Source of the DNA: Bacillota bacterium | Lineage (GTDB): Bacteria > Bacillota > Clostridia > Clostridiales > Clostridiaceae | Direction of reading: 5' to 3' | Assembly: GCA_017861315.1 (NCBI GenBank) | Contig: JAGFXP010000018.1 | Span: forward strand, 1-36,235 | DNA length: 36,235 bases | In this document: positions 18,954 through 26,707 of the stretch, one piece after another | How the letters are laid out: each line of letters opens with the position of its first letter | Position numbering within the stretch: the stretch's first letter is position 1 | Notes under the pieces: model-generated | The model's database searches: none | What the model was told of the DNA's origin: nothing | The model's input: the letters and a program-made list of their open reading frames with translations, nothing else | Position numbers and translations under genes: made by a program

Positions 18954-18981
18954 ATTATATCACTAAAGAAAATAAATACAA
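18954..18981 (-). promoter_or_regulatory. Sigma-A promoter for ctpA-PDZ-uvrBA
   Basis: TTGTAT at 18981-18976 and TATAAT at 18959-18954 on the minus strand are 16 bases apart. The -10 box lies 21 bases before the GTG of ctpA. Confidence 0.65.
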
Positions 18982-19007
18982 AACAGTTTGTAAACCGCAC
19001 AACAAGA

Positions 19008-19045
19008 AAGGCGCAAACACCGTATTCCAAGATGCTTGACGCCTT
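19008..19045 (-). terminator. Possible weak terminator after the M23 peptidase gene
   Basis: AAGGCG and CGCCTT arms enclose a 26-base loop with an inner CAA/TTG pairing. On the minus strand it is followed by TCTTGTTG. The loop is long and the tail poor, so this is a tentative call. Confidence 0.35.
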
Positions 19046-19056
19046 AATGTTTGTAA

Positions 19057-20214
19057 TTACCTAATATAATAGCTTTCCGGGTTTATAGTTTCACCCGAGC
19101 CGGCAAGCCTCACCTCAAAGTGAAGATGCGGCCCTGTGGACCCACCCGTATTGCCTGAATAGCATATGAGCTGGCCGCTTTTGACCTGCTGCCCGGCGGT
19201 TACTACAATAGATGAATTGTGCGCGTAAAGCGAGATTATGTCGCCGTGGTCAACCATCACATAGTAGCCGTACCCGTTCGCATCGTAGCCTGTGTACATA
19301 ACCGTCCCGCTCTTGAGGGAATATATCGCCGTTCCGCTCGGGGCTGCAATGTCTATGCCCTTGTGGAATTTCGATACCCCGGTTATAGGATGTATCCTCC
19401 ATCCGTAAGGCGATGTTATGGAAAAGCTTTTTCCGCCCGTGATGGAGCTGGTTCCGGAACTGCTGGAACTGTTTCCTCCCGTGCCCGAGCCTGAGTTCTG
19501 GGACTGAAGCGCCTGTATCCTCGCCTTGATGTTGGCGGCTTCCTTTTCCTCCGCTGCTATGAGCATCTCATAGTAGCTCTTGTCTTTTTCAAGGGAAGAC
19601 ATCAGCTTCTGCTTCTCCGCAGCCTTCTGTTCGAGTTCCCCATATTTGGTTCCGGCTTCAGCCTTAAGGACCTCTGCCGACTTCTTCTTGCTTTCCAGTT
19701 CCGCTCTTTTTGTTTCGATTTTCTGCTTCTCTGCCTTCATCTCGCTGATGAGATTTTTATCGTATTCCATGATGGCGGTTACCCACTCTAGCCTGCTCAC
19801 CATATCTGAGAAGCTGGAGGCTCCGAACAGGACCTCCATGTATGATACATTCCCTGTTGTGTAGAGTGCCACAACACGGCTTTCGAACATTTCATTCTGT
19901 TCCTCGAGCTTTTTTTCTGACTGGGACAACTCGCTCTGCACTGCTCCCAGTTCAGCGTTAACCGCTGTGAGCTGGTCATTCGTGGCTGCCAGCTTGCCTG
20001 CTAATGCGCTGGCCTCGGAGTCGAGTGCTTTTAATTGCTCCTGCGTTTCTTTGCTGCTTTCTTTTATCTCGTCAAGCTTATCTTTATTGCTGTCTATGGA
20101 ACCATTGACATTTTCCAGCTGCTTCTGGCTTTCAGTGACCGTTGCTCCGTGAACAACCGGTGCAGTTGAAAAAATGAATGCCGCTAAGACAAGTACACCT
20201 ATCGCCCTTCTCAT
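19057..20214 (-). CDS. Secreted coiled-coil M23 (LytM) peptidoglycan endopeptidase, EnvC/CwlO-like
   Basis: The 385-residue protein has a signal peptide (residues 1-24, ending near VVHGA). A long Lys/Glu/Ala-rich coiled coil runs from about 28 to 240. A Ser/Gly-rich linker (GSGTGGNSSSSSGTSS) leads to a C-terminal M23 metallopeptidase domain. Zinc and catalytic residues are intact: FHKGIDIA (H-x3-D), SLYAHNSS and GPHLHFEV (H-x-H). It therefore should be an active cell-wall hydrolase, unlike E. coli EnvC, whose domain is degenerate. It lies 26 bases after ftsX, and coiled-coil hydrolases or activators are the known partners of FtsEX (EnvC in E. coli, CwlO in Bacillus). The ribosome site is GGGGGAG. 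The cleaved bond is not predictable with confidence. Confidence 0.92.
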   Translation of the reverse strand: MRRAIGVLVLAAFIFSTAPVVHGATVTESQKQLENVNGSIDSNKDKLDEIKESSKETQEQLKALDSEASALAGKLAATNDQLTAVNAELGAVQSELSQSEKKLEEQNEMFESRVVALYTTGNVSYMEVLFGASSFSDMVSRLEWVTAIMEYDKNLISEMKAEKQKIETKRAELESKKKSAEVLKAEAGTKYGELEQKAAEKQKLMSSLEKDKSYYEMLIAAEEKEAANIKARIQALQSQNSGSGTGGNSSSSSGTSSITGGKSFSITSPYGWRIHPITGVSKFHKGIDIAAPSGTAIYSLKSGTVMYTGYDANGYGYYVMVDHGDIISLYAHNSSIVVTAGQQVKSGQLICYSGNTGGSTGPHLHFEVRLAGSGETINPESYYIR

Positions 20215-20240
20215 CTGGACTCCCCCTCATCAAGACTAGA

Positions 20241-21131
20241 CTAAACTGCCAGGAATTTTCTGATTGAAATCGCACTTCCGATTGCGCCTATCAACGCTCC
20301 CGCTAAAACAAACAAGCCCAGAATATATGTGTACACGTAGCTGACAGGCACAAGCTGCATCATGAGCAGCCCGGTTGTGACCTTCGCAAATACGACTTTG
20401 TATGCATAGAAAAGTATGCCGTCGGCTATAAGCGCGCCCACAACTCCCAGCACGACCCCTTCTATTATGAACGGCCATCTGATAAACCAGTCTGTAGCTC
20501 CGATATATTTCATTATCCCTATTTCTCTTCTTCTTGAATAAACTATTATCTTGATTGTGTTTCCTATCAGGAACAGTGATACTCCAATCAGTATAAGGAA
20601 TATCGCGCTGCCCACCCACTTGATCGTGTTTGTTATTGATATGATCTTGTTGACGATTTCCCTTCCGTCCTTGATGCTCAGGATGTAAGCCTTATCTTTT
20701 ACAGCTTGAACTACAGCCGTTATAGTATTCGGTTCGTTGACCTTTACAATGTATGAGCTCGGCATAGGGTTGTCCTTTTCCAGGCCTTCAACCAGGCTCT
20801 GGTTCTGATCGCCCAGCTGCTCCTTGAAGTTGGCAAGCGCCTGCTCCTTTGATTCGTATGTTACAGCTGTAACCCCTGCAACTGCCTTGACCTTAGTCTC
20901 CAGCTCCTTCTTCTGCGCGGTTGTTATGTCATCCTTGAGGAATATCTTCACTTCAACCTGGGACTCCACGCTAACAATGCCTTGGTTTACATTCAGAAGG
21001 GTGAGCATGAAGATTCCGAGTATGAAGAGTGTAGCAGCAACTGTAGCTATGGATGCCGAGCTTACCGTTATGTTCCTTTTCAGGCTGTTGAAAGCATCCT
21101 TCATAAAGTATTTTAAAGTACTAATCTTCAT
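20241..21131 (-). CDS. ftsX: FtsX, permease-like subunit of the FtsEX complex
   Basis: FtsX forms a type VII ABC transmembrane complex with FtsE and transmits ATP-driven motion to extracellular peptidoglycan hydrolases at division or elongation sites. The 296 residues show an N-terminal membrane segment (about 22-42), a large extracellular domain (about 45-165, VEVKIFLKDDITTAQKKELE) and three C-terminal membrane segments. A cytoplasmic stretch YSRRREIGIMKYIGATDWFI is a family hallmark. The start codon overlaps the end of ftsE by 11 bases, so the two are translationally coupled. The next gene encodes a coiled-coil M23 peptidase, a likely direct partner. Confidence 0.96.
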   Translation of the reverse strand: MKISTLKYFMKDAFNSLKRNITVSSASIATVAATLFILGIFMLTLLNVNQGIVSVESQVEVKIFLKDDITTAQKKELETKVKAVAGVTAVTYESKEQALANFKEQLGDQNQSLVEGLEKDNPMPSSYIVKVNEPNTITAVVQAVKDKAYILSIKDGREIVNKIISITNTIKWVGSAIFLILIGVSLFLIGNTIKIIVYSRRREIGIMKYIGATDWFIRWPFIIEGVVLGVVGALIADGILFYAYKVVFAKVTTGLLMMQLVPVSYVYTYILGLFVLAGALIGAIGSAISIRKFLAV

Positions 21132-21807
21132 ATCCGTATGCCCCCTTCTTCTCGTCCCTTGCTATGGTTCCCTTTTCTATCGCTATAACCCTTTTCCTCA
21201 TGGAGTCAACTATGTCCTTTGCGTGTGTAGCCATGAGAATCGTTGTGCCTGCGTGGTTTATGTCGTTCAGCGTTCCCATTATCTCCATGGCGGTCTCTGG
21301 GTCCAGGTTTCCTGTAGGCTCATCGGCTATAAGGATGGCAGGGTTGTTCACAATTGCTCTCGCCAAAGAAACCCTCTGCTGCTCTCCTCCGGACAACTCG
21401 TGAGGGAATGCCTTGAATTTGTTTGAAAGCCCGACCAGAGACAGAACCACAGGGACTTTTTTCCTGATTTCCCTCTGAGAGGCTTCCACCACCCTCATCG
21501 CGAACGCGACATTCTCATACACATTAAGTGTGGGTATGAGCCTGTAGTCCTGGAAAACCACCCCCAGCTTCCTCCTGTAGTACGGTATCTCCTTGTGCTT
21601 TAAGGTTGTTATATCCTGGCCGGCTACTATAACCTTCCCGCTGGTTGGTTCTATCTCCTTGAGGAGCATCTTGATGAAAGTGGATTTACCCGCTCCGCTT
21701 GGCCCAACCAAGAAGACGAACTCTCCTCTTTCAATCTCCAGATTAACGTCTGACAGTGCATATATATTATTATTGTATACTTTGCTCACCGAAATAAACT
21801 CGATCAT
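21121..21807 (-). CDS. ftsE: FtsE, ATPase subunit of the FtsEX complex
   Basis: FtsE is the ABC ATPase that drives FtsX. Two adjacent ATGs follow AAGGAGAG; the second (21807) has better spacing and gives the family-typical start MIEFISVSKVY and 228 residues. ATG 21810 would add one Met. Motifs are Walker A GPSGAGKSTFIKMLLK, signature HELSGGEQQRVSLARAI, Walker B ILIADEPTGNLDPETAMEIM and H-loop MATHAKD. Further upstream codons in this frame lack a ribosome site and family similarity. It overlaps ftsX by 11 bases. An extended -10 promoter lies about 55 bases upstream. Confidence 0.96.
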   Translation of the reverse strand: MIEFISVSKVYNNNIYALSDVNLEIERGEFVFLVGPSGAGKSTFIKMLLKEIEPTSGKVIVAGQDITTLKHKEIPYYRRKLGVVFQDYRLIPTLNVYENVAFAMRVVEASQREIRKKVPVVLSLVGLSNKFKAFPHELSGGEQQRVSLARAIVNNPAILIADEPTGNLDPETAMEIMGTLNDINHAGTTILMATHAKDIVDSMRKRVIAIEKGTIARDEKKGAYGYED

Positions 21808-21859
21808 CATATCTCTCCTTGTTACAAAATTTACAGCAATTACCCAAATTGCTAAACTT

Positions 21860-21868
21860 ATTATAACA
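21860..21868 (-). promoter_or_regulatory. Extended -10 promoter for ftsEX
   Basis: The minus strand reads TGTTATAAT (TG-N-TATAAT). A TTGCAA lies only 11 bases upstream, too close to be the -35 box. The element is identical to those before rapZ and acpS. Confidence 0.55.
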
Positions 21869-21943
21869 TAATGTACTTGCAATAAAAAATTAAATTTTGT
21901 TGAACATGTACTGGTTCTGCCGTCAATTGCATCAAAAGGGCTG

Positions 21944-21983
21944 AAAAAAAGGCGGCATGGAGCATCATGCGCTCCATACCGCC
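21944..21983 (-). terminator. Rho-independent terminator after transketolase
   Basis: The stem GGCGGcATGGAGC / GCTCCATaCCGCC has 12 pairs, one mismatch and a 7-base loop. On the minus strand it is followed by seven T residues. It lies 18 bases past the stop of the transketolase C-terminal subunit and is the best terminator in the window. Confidence 0.9.
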
Positions 21984-22001
21984 AGTTATTCCATGATTTT
22001 T

Positions 22002-22943
22002 TTATTTCAGCTGAAGCCCCTTCATAACAGCTTTCACAATGTCTTCAGCTGTAAGGCCGTAAGCTTTCAGAAGCTCTGCCGGCTTTCCGCTTTCTCCGAA
22101 GGTATCCTTGATGCCGACCCTGATTACAGGAACCGGGTGCCTTTCAGAAACCACTTCGCAGACAGCAGATCCGAGTCCGCCGATTATGCTGTGCTCTTCT
22201 GCCGTTATTATCACGCCTGTCTGCCTTGCCGCGTTTACAAGTATTTCAGTGTCGATCGGCTTGATGGTATGGATGTTGACAACCCTTACCTTTATGCCTT
22301 TTTCCACAAGAATGTTGAACGCCTCAAGTGCAGCATCCACCATTATTCCCGTTGCAACTATCGTTGCATCCTTCCCCTCCCTGAGGGTAACGCCTTTGCC
22401 TATTTCAAATTTGTATTCAGGATTGTCGTTAATTACAGGAACCGCTGAACGTCCGAGCCTAACAAAGCAAGGGCCCTTCATCTCAGCTACTGCCCTGATT
22501 GCGGCCTCAGTCTCAACTGCGTCGCTTGGGCTTATCACAGTCATGTTCGGGATGCTCCTCATGAGTGAGATATCCTCAACTGACTGATGGGATGCACCGT
22601 CCTCCCCTACAGTTATGCCTGCATGGGTCGCGCAAACCTTGACATTCAGCTTAGGATAGCATATGGAATTCCTTATCTGCTCGAAAGCCCTTCCCGCAGC
22701 AAATATGGCGAAGGTGCTTGCAAAAACAACCTTGTCGCAGGTTGAAATTCCAGCCGCCACTGCCATCATGTTTCCTTCAGCTATACCCATGTTGAAGAAC
22801 CTTTCAGGTGCAACCTTTTTAAAGTCAGCTGTTTTTGTGGATTTAGACAGATCCGCATCTAGGACCACGATGTTGTCTTTTTCCAGGGCCAGCTTAGCCA
22901 GGGTTTTACCGTAAGCTTCCCTGGTTGCCATTTTATCTGCCAT
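22002..22943 (-). CDS. Transketolase, C-terminal subunit (split form)
   Basis: This 313-residue protein is the C-terminal half of a split transketolase, which moves two-carbon units between ketose and aldose phosphates with thiamine diphosphate. It carries the pyrimidine-binding and C-terminal domains: RFFNMGIAEGNMMAVAAGIS with the catalytic glutamate, VCATHAGITVGEDGASHQSV, and the transketolase_C stretch VVNIHTIKPIDTEILVNAAR. The start codon overlaps the stop of the N-terminal subunit by one base (TAATG), with GGAGGTGAGG as ribosome site, so both subunits are made in equal amounts. Split transketolases are common in Clostridia and some archaea. Related 1-deoxyxylulose-5-phosphate synthase is excluded by the split and motif order. 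Confidence 0.93.
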   Translation of the reverse strand: MADKMATREAYGKTLAKLALEKDNIVVLDADLSKSTKTADFKKVAPERFFNMGIAEGNMMAVAAGISTCDKVVFASTFAIFAAGRAFEQIRNSICYPKLNVKVCATHAGITVGEDGASHQSVEDISLMRSIPNMTVISPSDAVETEAAIRAVAEMKGPCFVRLGRSAVPVINDNPEYKFEIGKGVTLREGKDATIVATGIMVDAALEAFNILVEKGIKVRVVNIHTIKPIDTEILVNAARQTGVIITAEEHSIIGGLGSAVCEVVSERHPVPVIRVGIKDTFGESGKPAELLKAYGLTAEDIVKAVMKGLQLK

Positions 22944-23767
22944 TATTCCTCACCTCCAATTTCTTTCAAAGCAATTGCACACTGCTCTTTGTTTGGAGCT
23001 GAACCATGCCATGAACACTCGTTTTCCATAAATGATACGCATTTTCCTTTTACGGTCCTGCACACTATTGCTGTAGGTTTGCCCTTGCATTTTTCAGCTT
23101 CATCAAGGGCGTTAAGGATTTCCTCGAAGCTGTGTCCGTCAACCTCTATAACATTCCAGTTGAAAGCTCTGAATTTTTCAGGTATGGGATCCACTCCCAT
23201 AACCTCGCTGTTGAATCCGTCTATCTGAAGGCCGTTGTTGTCGATCAGGGCCGTCAGATTGTCAAGCTTGTAGTGGGCCGCTGCCATTGTTGCTTCCCAA
23301 ACCTCGCCTTCCTCCAGCTCTCCGTCTCCCAGAAGCGTATAGACTCTGTAGCTCTTCTTGTCCAGCTTGCCTGCGATGGCCATGCCCACAGCTGCTGAAA
23401 CACCCTGTCCAAGGGAACCTGTGGACATGTCAACGCCAGGAACGAGGCTCATGCTCGGATGCCCCTGAAGTATGGAGCCTAATTTTCTAAGGCTTTTCAG
23501 CTCTGCTGGATCAAAATACCCTCTCCTTGCAAGTGCGCTGTATAGAACAGGTGCCGCATGCCCTTTCGACAATACAAACCTGTCCCTGTTGGAATCCCTG
23601 TGCTTTGAAGGATCTATGTTCATCTTGCTGAAATATAATGCAGTCAGGATTTCCACGGCTGACAGCGATCCGCCCGGATGCCCTGAACCTGATTCAGTAA
23701 GCATCTCGATGATGTCTCTTCTGATCTGGACAGCCATCGCCTTAAGCTCATCAATATTTTTTTTCAC
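22943..23767 (-). CDS. Transketolase, N-terminal subunit (split form)
   Basis: The 274-residue subunit holds the thiamine-diphosphate pyrophosphate-binding domain. Visible landmarks are SGSGHPGGSLSAVEILTALY, FVLSKGHAAPVLYSALARRG, MSTGSLGQGVSAAVGMAIA and the metal/ThDP motif LGDGELEEGEVWEA...LIDNNGLQIDG. The start is GTG at 23767, with a strong GGGAGGT ribosome site seven bases upstream. It is the first gene of a two-gene unit ending in a strong terminator, consistent with an independent pentose phosphate operon. A convincing promoter was not found in the 105 bases upstream. Confidence 0.94.
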   Translation of the reverse strand: MKKNIDELKAMAVQIRRDIIEMLTESGSGHPGGSLSAVEILTALYFSKMNIDPSKHRDSNRDRFVLSKGHAAPVLYSALARRGYFDPAELKSLRKLGSILQGHPSMSLVPGVDMSTGSLGQGVSAAVGMAIAGKLDKKSYRVYTLLGDGELEEGEVWEATMAAAHYKLDNLTALIDNNGLQIDGFNSEVMGVDPIPEKFRAFNWNVIEVDGHSFEEILNALDEAEKCKGKPTAIVCRTVKGKCVSFMENECSWHGSAPNKEQCAIALKEIGGEE

Positions 23768-23872
23768 AACTATACCTCCCGTAAATGGATCTTATTCGAT
23801 AATATCATTTTTATTCTACCACAAATATAAATATTTCATAGTCATATTTGCTATGTTTCTAAAATGAAAACA

Positions 23873-23896
23873 GCAGCAAAACCTAAATTTTGCTGC
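23873..23896 (-). terminator. Hairpin terminator after mazF
   Basis: A perfect 9-bp stem (GCAGCAAAA / TTTTGCTGC) with a 6-base loop lies 13 bases past the mazF stop. On the minus strand it is followed by TGTTTTCATTTT. Confidence 0.7.
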
Positions 23897-23909
23897 AGAC
23901 TTCAGCCAA

Positions 23910-24257
23910 TCAAAGACCCATGCTTATTATAAGCGCTTCATGAACCTTTTTCATATCTTCTTCGGTCATGTGTCCAATTTTTTCCCTCAACCTTTTTTTG
24001 TCCACCGTTCTTATCTGTTCCAGCAGAACCACAGAGTCCTTGTTAAGGCCGTAGACCTCTGATGAAATTTCAACGTGGGTGGGCAGCTTAGCTTTGTTGA
24101 TCTGGGATGTGATTGCCGAAACAATCACAGTCGGGCTGTATCTGTTGCCAAGATCGTTCTGAATAATGACGACAGGCCTTATCCCTCCCTGCTCAGAACC
24201 TATCACAGGGCTTAAATCAGCATAAAATATGTCTCCTCTTTTCACTACCGTTGTCAT
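23910..24257 (-). CDS. ndoA: MazF/NdoA-family mRNA interferase toxin
   Basis: MazF (EndoA) cleaves single-stranded RNA at short recognition sites and causes growth arrest when its antitoxin is lost. I start at ATG 24257, which gives 115 residues beginning [15 protein letters not shown] and closely matches the 116-residue Bacillus protein. An ATG at 24266 with GGAG four bases upstream would add three residues. Family landmarks are [48 protein letters not shown] and [17 protein letters not shown]. The toxin start lies inside the antitoxin gene (41-base overlap). The acpS-nnr-antitoxin-toxin order is the usual Firmicute one. The cleavage sequence cannot be read from the gene. Confidence 0.95.
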   Translation of the reverse strand: MTTVVKRGDIFYADLSPVIGSEQGGIRPVVIIQNDLGNRYSPTVIVSAITSQINKAKLPTHVEISSEVYGLNKDSVVLLEQIRTVDKKRLREKIGHMTEEDMKKVHEALIISMGL

Positions 24258-24507
24258 CCCTATCATCACACTCCGAAAGTTTCGTTTCATATTCTTCCAA
24301 CGCCGCCAACTCGCCTGCACAGCACATCTCCGAAATTTCGATATTCAGTTCAGCCATCTCAATGTATCCGTTTTTCATTTCCTCGTAACAGACAATGGCC
24401 TCCTTCATAAACTCACATTTAACATCGGACCCTTCATCAAGTGCTCTATCAAATTCATCGCATAGCGTCCCAGAGAGGCTTGCTATTAATCTCTTAGATT
24501 TCAACAT
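24217..24507 (-). CDS. MazE/NdoAI-type ribbon-helix-helix antitoxin
   Basis: The 96-residue protein precedes and overlaps mazF. Its N-terminus ([19 protein letters not shown], then [14 protein letters not shown]) fits a ribbon-helix-helix DNA-binding fold of the EndoAI type, followed by an acidic helical tail that would bind toxin. It should neutralise MazF and repress its own promoter. The protein holds seven cysteines (16, 31, 40, 62, 63, 80, 96), many for a short cytoplasmic antitoxin. The last ~13 codons are read in a different frame by the toxin gene. The ATG follows AGGGGG by about 12 bases, a long spacing that may lower its translation. A consensus sigma-A promoter lies just upstream. 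Confidence 0.85.
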   Translation of the reverse strand: MLKSKRLIASLSGTLCDEFDRALDEGSDVKCEFMKEAIVCYEEMKNGYIEMAELNIEISEMCCAGELAALEEYETKLSECDDRDDNGSEKRRHILC

Positions 24508-24557
24508 ATTAAGTCAATACCCCCTACTCGCAAAAACAAAAAAATAATTTCTATTTA

Positions 24558-24587
24558 ATTATACCCTCTGCTTTCTGAATATGTCAA
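24558..24587 (-). promoter_or_regulatory. Consensus sigma-A promoter for mazEF
   Basis: TTGACA at 24587-24582 and TATAAT at 24563-24558 on the minus strand are 18 bases apart; both hexamers are perfect. It lies just past the nnr stop, so the toxin-antitoxin pair can be transcribed separately. Confidence 0.8.
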
Positions 24588-24615
24588 AGAAATTAATATT
24601 GTAAATAATCTGTAA

Positions 24616-26148
24616 CTAATCTCTAAACCCTTCATTTTCCTGACTTGTTCCGTCAATTATTTCTTTTATCGCGTAAGGGATCTCCTCCATGACATGGGTG
24701 GCGTTAACGCTGTACAGAACCTCCGACAGCACGTCGCCGGCATACCCGTGGATGTAGGCCCCGAGGCAGGCTGCCGCAAGGGGGTCGTAGCCCTGCCCGA
24801 TGAACGATGCTATCATGCCCGTCAGGCAGTCACCCATGCCGCCCGATGCCATTGCGCTGCTCCCTGTTGAATTATAATACAGCTCCTTCCCGTCAGTTAT
24901 AATGGTTCGGTATCCCTTGAGAAGGACGATCACTCCGTGCTTTCTCGCAAAATCCATGGCAGCCTCGCTCCTGTTCTCCTCTATGTAAGCTGTATCGTAT
25001 CCCGTAAGCCTGGCCATTTCACCCGGATGCGGGGTGATTACCGCCTCGCACTTCCTCGAATCAAGCAGCTCCAGATTGCCTTTCAGCACGTTGAGCCCGT
25101 CGGCATCGATCACTACAGGGCATTGTGCGTTTTCAAGGACATTACTTACCAGCTCAAGCGTCTCTCTCCTGTCCCCCATTCCGGGACCTATCGCTATGGC
25201 ATCGCTCCTGCGGATGTGACCGTCCAGCTTTTCCGATTCCTCGAAGGATGTCGTCATGGCTTCCGTAAGCCTCTGCGAAAGTACATCCCTTATGCGCTGC
25301 TCGCAGGCCAGCGTGACAAGCCCTGAACCGCTCCTCACTGCGGATGTGGTGCATATGTATGCTGCGCCTGTGTACCCCTCTGTTCCCGAGATTACAAGCA
25401 CCCTGCCGAAGTCGCCTTTGTGCGAATACGTTCTTCGGACCTTCAGCCTCTCCCTGATCATTTCATCGTCAAGGAGGTATTCGCACTCATGATGTTTGAT
25501 CACAGCCTTTTCAGGGATCCCGATCTTCACGACCACAATCTCACCTGTGTATTCCGCGGCTTTATAGTTGAGGAAGCCTCTCTTGTAGAGCTCGAAGGTC
25601 ACAGTCGCATCTGCCTTTATGCAGTTCCCCGCAACGCTCCCTGTATCGCTGTTCAATCCGGAGGGCACATCAATGGCCACAACGGAAACGGTGTGCAGAT
25701 TCACAGCATCTATTACGCTGCTGTATATGCCTTCTACATCCCTTGCGAGGCCCGTGCCGAATATGGCATCGACCGCTACGGCGCATCGGTCCAAGGCCCT
25801 GCCGAGTTCTGCTATATCCTCTTCCCTGACGATATTCTTTATTTCTATTCCGGTGCCCTTTGCAGCCTCGTAATTTGTCCTGCAGTCACTGCTCATGCCC
25901 TGGTCGCCTCCGACAAGGAACACCTCAACGTTTTTCCCTTTGACAAAGAGCTGCCTCGCCAGCGCAAAGCCGTCCCCGCCGTTGTTCCCTTTTGAGCAGA
26001 TTATGCAGAAATCGTCATCAAACCTCTCCAGAAGGAAATCCAGGACTTCCCTTGAAGCATTCTCCATGAGCACTATCCCTGGGATGCCTATCTCATTGAT
26101 TGCACAGCTGTCTATTTGCCTCATAACGGACGCAGTACCTACTCTCAT
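24616..26148 (-). CDS. nnr: Bifunctional NAD(P)HX epimerase / ADP-dependent NAD(P)HX dehydratase
   Basis: The enzyme repairs hydrated NADH and NADPH: the N-terminal YjeF_N domain epimerises R- and S-NADHX, and the C-terminal ribokinase-like domain dehydrates S-NADHX using ADP. Visible are VLMENASREV and SKGNNGGDGFALARQLFVKG in the epimerase half. The dehydratase half shows AIAIGPGMGDRRETL, VIDADGLNVLKG, AVITPHPGEMARLTG and MASGGMGDCLTGMIAS. The Gly-Asn of the usual (G)N-x-x-MA-x-GG-x-GD motif reads Gly-Ser here. I start at ATG 26148, which overlaps the acpS stop (TGATG) and has GGAGGT seven bases upstream, giving 510 residues. Alanine racemase, often the next gene in Firmicutes, is missing. 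Confidence 0.95.
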   Translation of the reverse strand: MRVGTASVMRQIDSCAINEIGIPGIVLMENASREVLDFLLERFDDDFCIICSKGNNGGDGFALARQLFVKGKNVEVFLVGGDQGMSSDCRTNYEAAKGTGIEIKNIVREEDIAELGRALDRCAVAVDAIFGTGLARDVEGIYSSVIDAVNLHTVSVVAIDVPSGLNSDTGSVAGNCIKADATVTFELYKRGFLNYKAAEYTGEIVVVKIGIPEKAVIKHHECEYLLDDEMIRERLKVRRTYSHKGDFGRVLVISGTEGYTGAAYICTTSAVRSGSGLVTLACEQRIRDVLSQRLTEAMTTSFEESEKLDGHIRRSDAIAIGPGMGDRRETLELVSNVLENAQCPVVIDADGLNVLKGNLELLDSRKCEAVITPHPGEMARLTGYDTAYIEENRSEAAMDFARKHGVIVLLKGYRTIITDGKELYYNSTGSSAMASGGMGDCLTGMIASFIGQGYDPLAAACLGAYIHGYAGDVLSEVLYSVNATHVMEEIPYAIKEIIDGTSQENEGFRD

Positions 26149-26522
26149 CACAACACCTCCAAAACGGCAAACGCGACAGCACAGTCCCTCCCGTGGGTTA
26201 TGCTCAGGTGTATCTTATATTCACCGAAGCCCCGCGCCACCTTGTCTGCTTTTTCTTTTAAAACAACTTCAGGTTTACCTGACGCTGCCCTTACTATCTC
26301 GACGTCCGTGAATCCGAATCCGACGAACCCTGTCCCCATAGCCTTTGATACAGCCTCCTTGGCCGCAAACCTGCCTGCAACGTATTCCGGACGCATCTTT
26401 CTGGACTTAAGGTATTCCTGCTCATGGCTGCTGAATACCTTCTGCATAAATTTTTCGCTTCTTTCCAGAGCCTTTTCGATCCTGCAAATCTCAACTATAT
26501 CGGTGCCGATGCCTGCTATCAA
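26148..26522 (-). CDS. acpS: AcpS, holo-[acyl-carrier-protein] synthase
   Basis: AcpS moves 4'-phosphopantetheine from CoA to a serine of acyl carrier protein and so activates fatty acid synthesis. The Mg-binding aspartate lies in IAGIGTDIVEICRIEKAL, and the second acidic motif in YVAGRFAAKEAVSKAMGTGF; the C-terminus has IHLSITHGRDCAVAFAV. A GTG at 26531 overlaps its own ribosome site, so I choose TTG at 26522, with AGAGGTG at six bases. This gives 124 residues beginning MIAGIGTD, the family norm. The stop overlaps the nnr start. An extended -10 promoter lies about 30 bases upstream. The gene is divergent from the flavoprotein to its right. Confidence 0.95.
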   Translation of the reverse strand: MIAGIGTDIVEICRIEKALERSEKFMQKVFSSHEQEYLKSRKMRPEYVAGRFAAKEAVSKAMGTGFVGFGFTDVEIVRAASGKPEVVLKEKADKVARGFGEYKIHLSITHGRDCAVAFAVLEVL

Positions 26523-26553
26523 ACAAATCACCTCTTACAAAAATATTATCTTA

Positions 26554-26562
26554 ATTATAACA
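26554..26562 (-). promoter_or_regulatory. Extended -10 promoter for acpS-nnr
   Basis: The minus strand reads TGTTATAAT (TG-N-TATAAT) 32 bases before the TTG start. No clear -35 box is present. It is the same nonamer as before rapZ and ftsE. Confidence 0.55.
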
Positions 26563-26638
26563 CATGGCGCATCCATTACTGTAAAATTATAGTATAGCAT
26601 GGGAAATATTTATTTTTATGCATGCCGCTGCATGTATG

Positions 26639-26667
26639 TTGATTAATAGCAATGGTAATAATATAAT
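26639..26667 (+). promoter_or_regulatory. Sigma-A promoter for the flavoprotein
   Basis: TTGATT at 26639-26644 and TATAAT at 26662-26667 are separated by 17 bases. The start codon is 40 bases past the -10 box. Confidence 0.65.
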
Positions 26668-26707
26668 TAAGGATAAGAGTTATAACAAAAAATTGGAGGT
26701 ATACGAG

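Noticed and set aside
21902..21918. GAAC...GTTC as a LexA/DinR box
   Set aside because: The half-sites are eight bases apart rather than four, and the site lies behind the transketolase terminator, upstream of ftsE's promoter.
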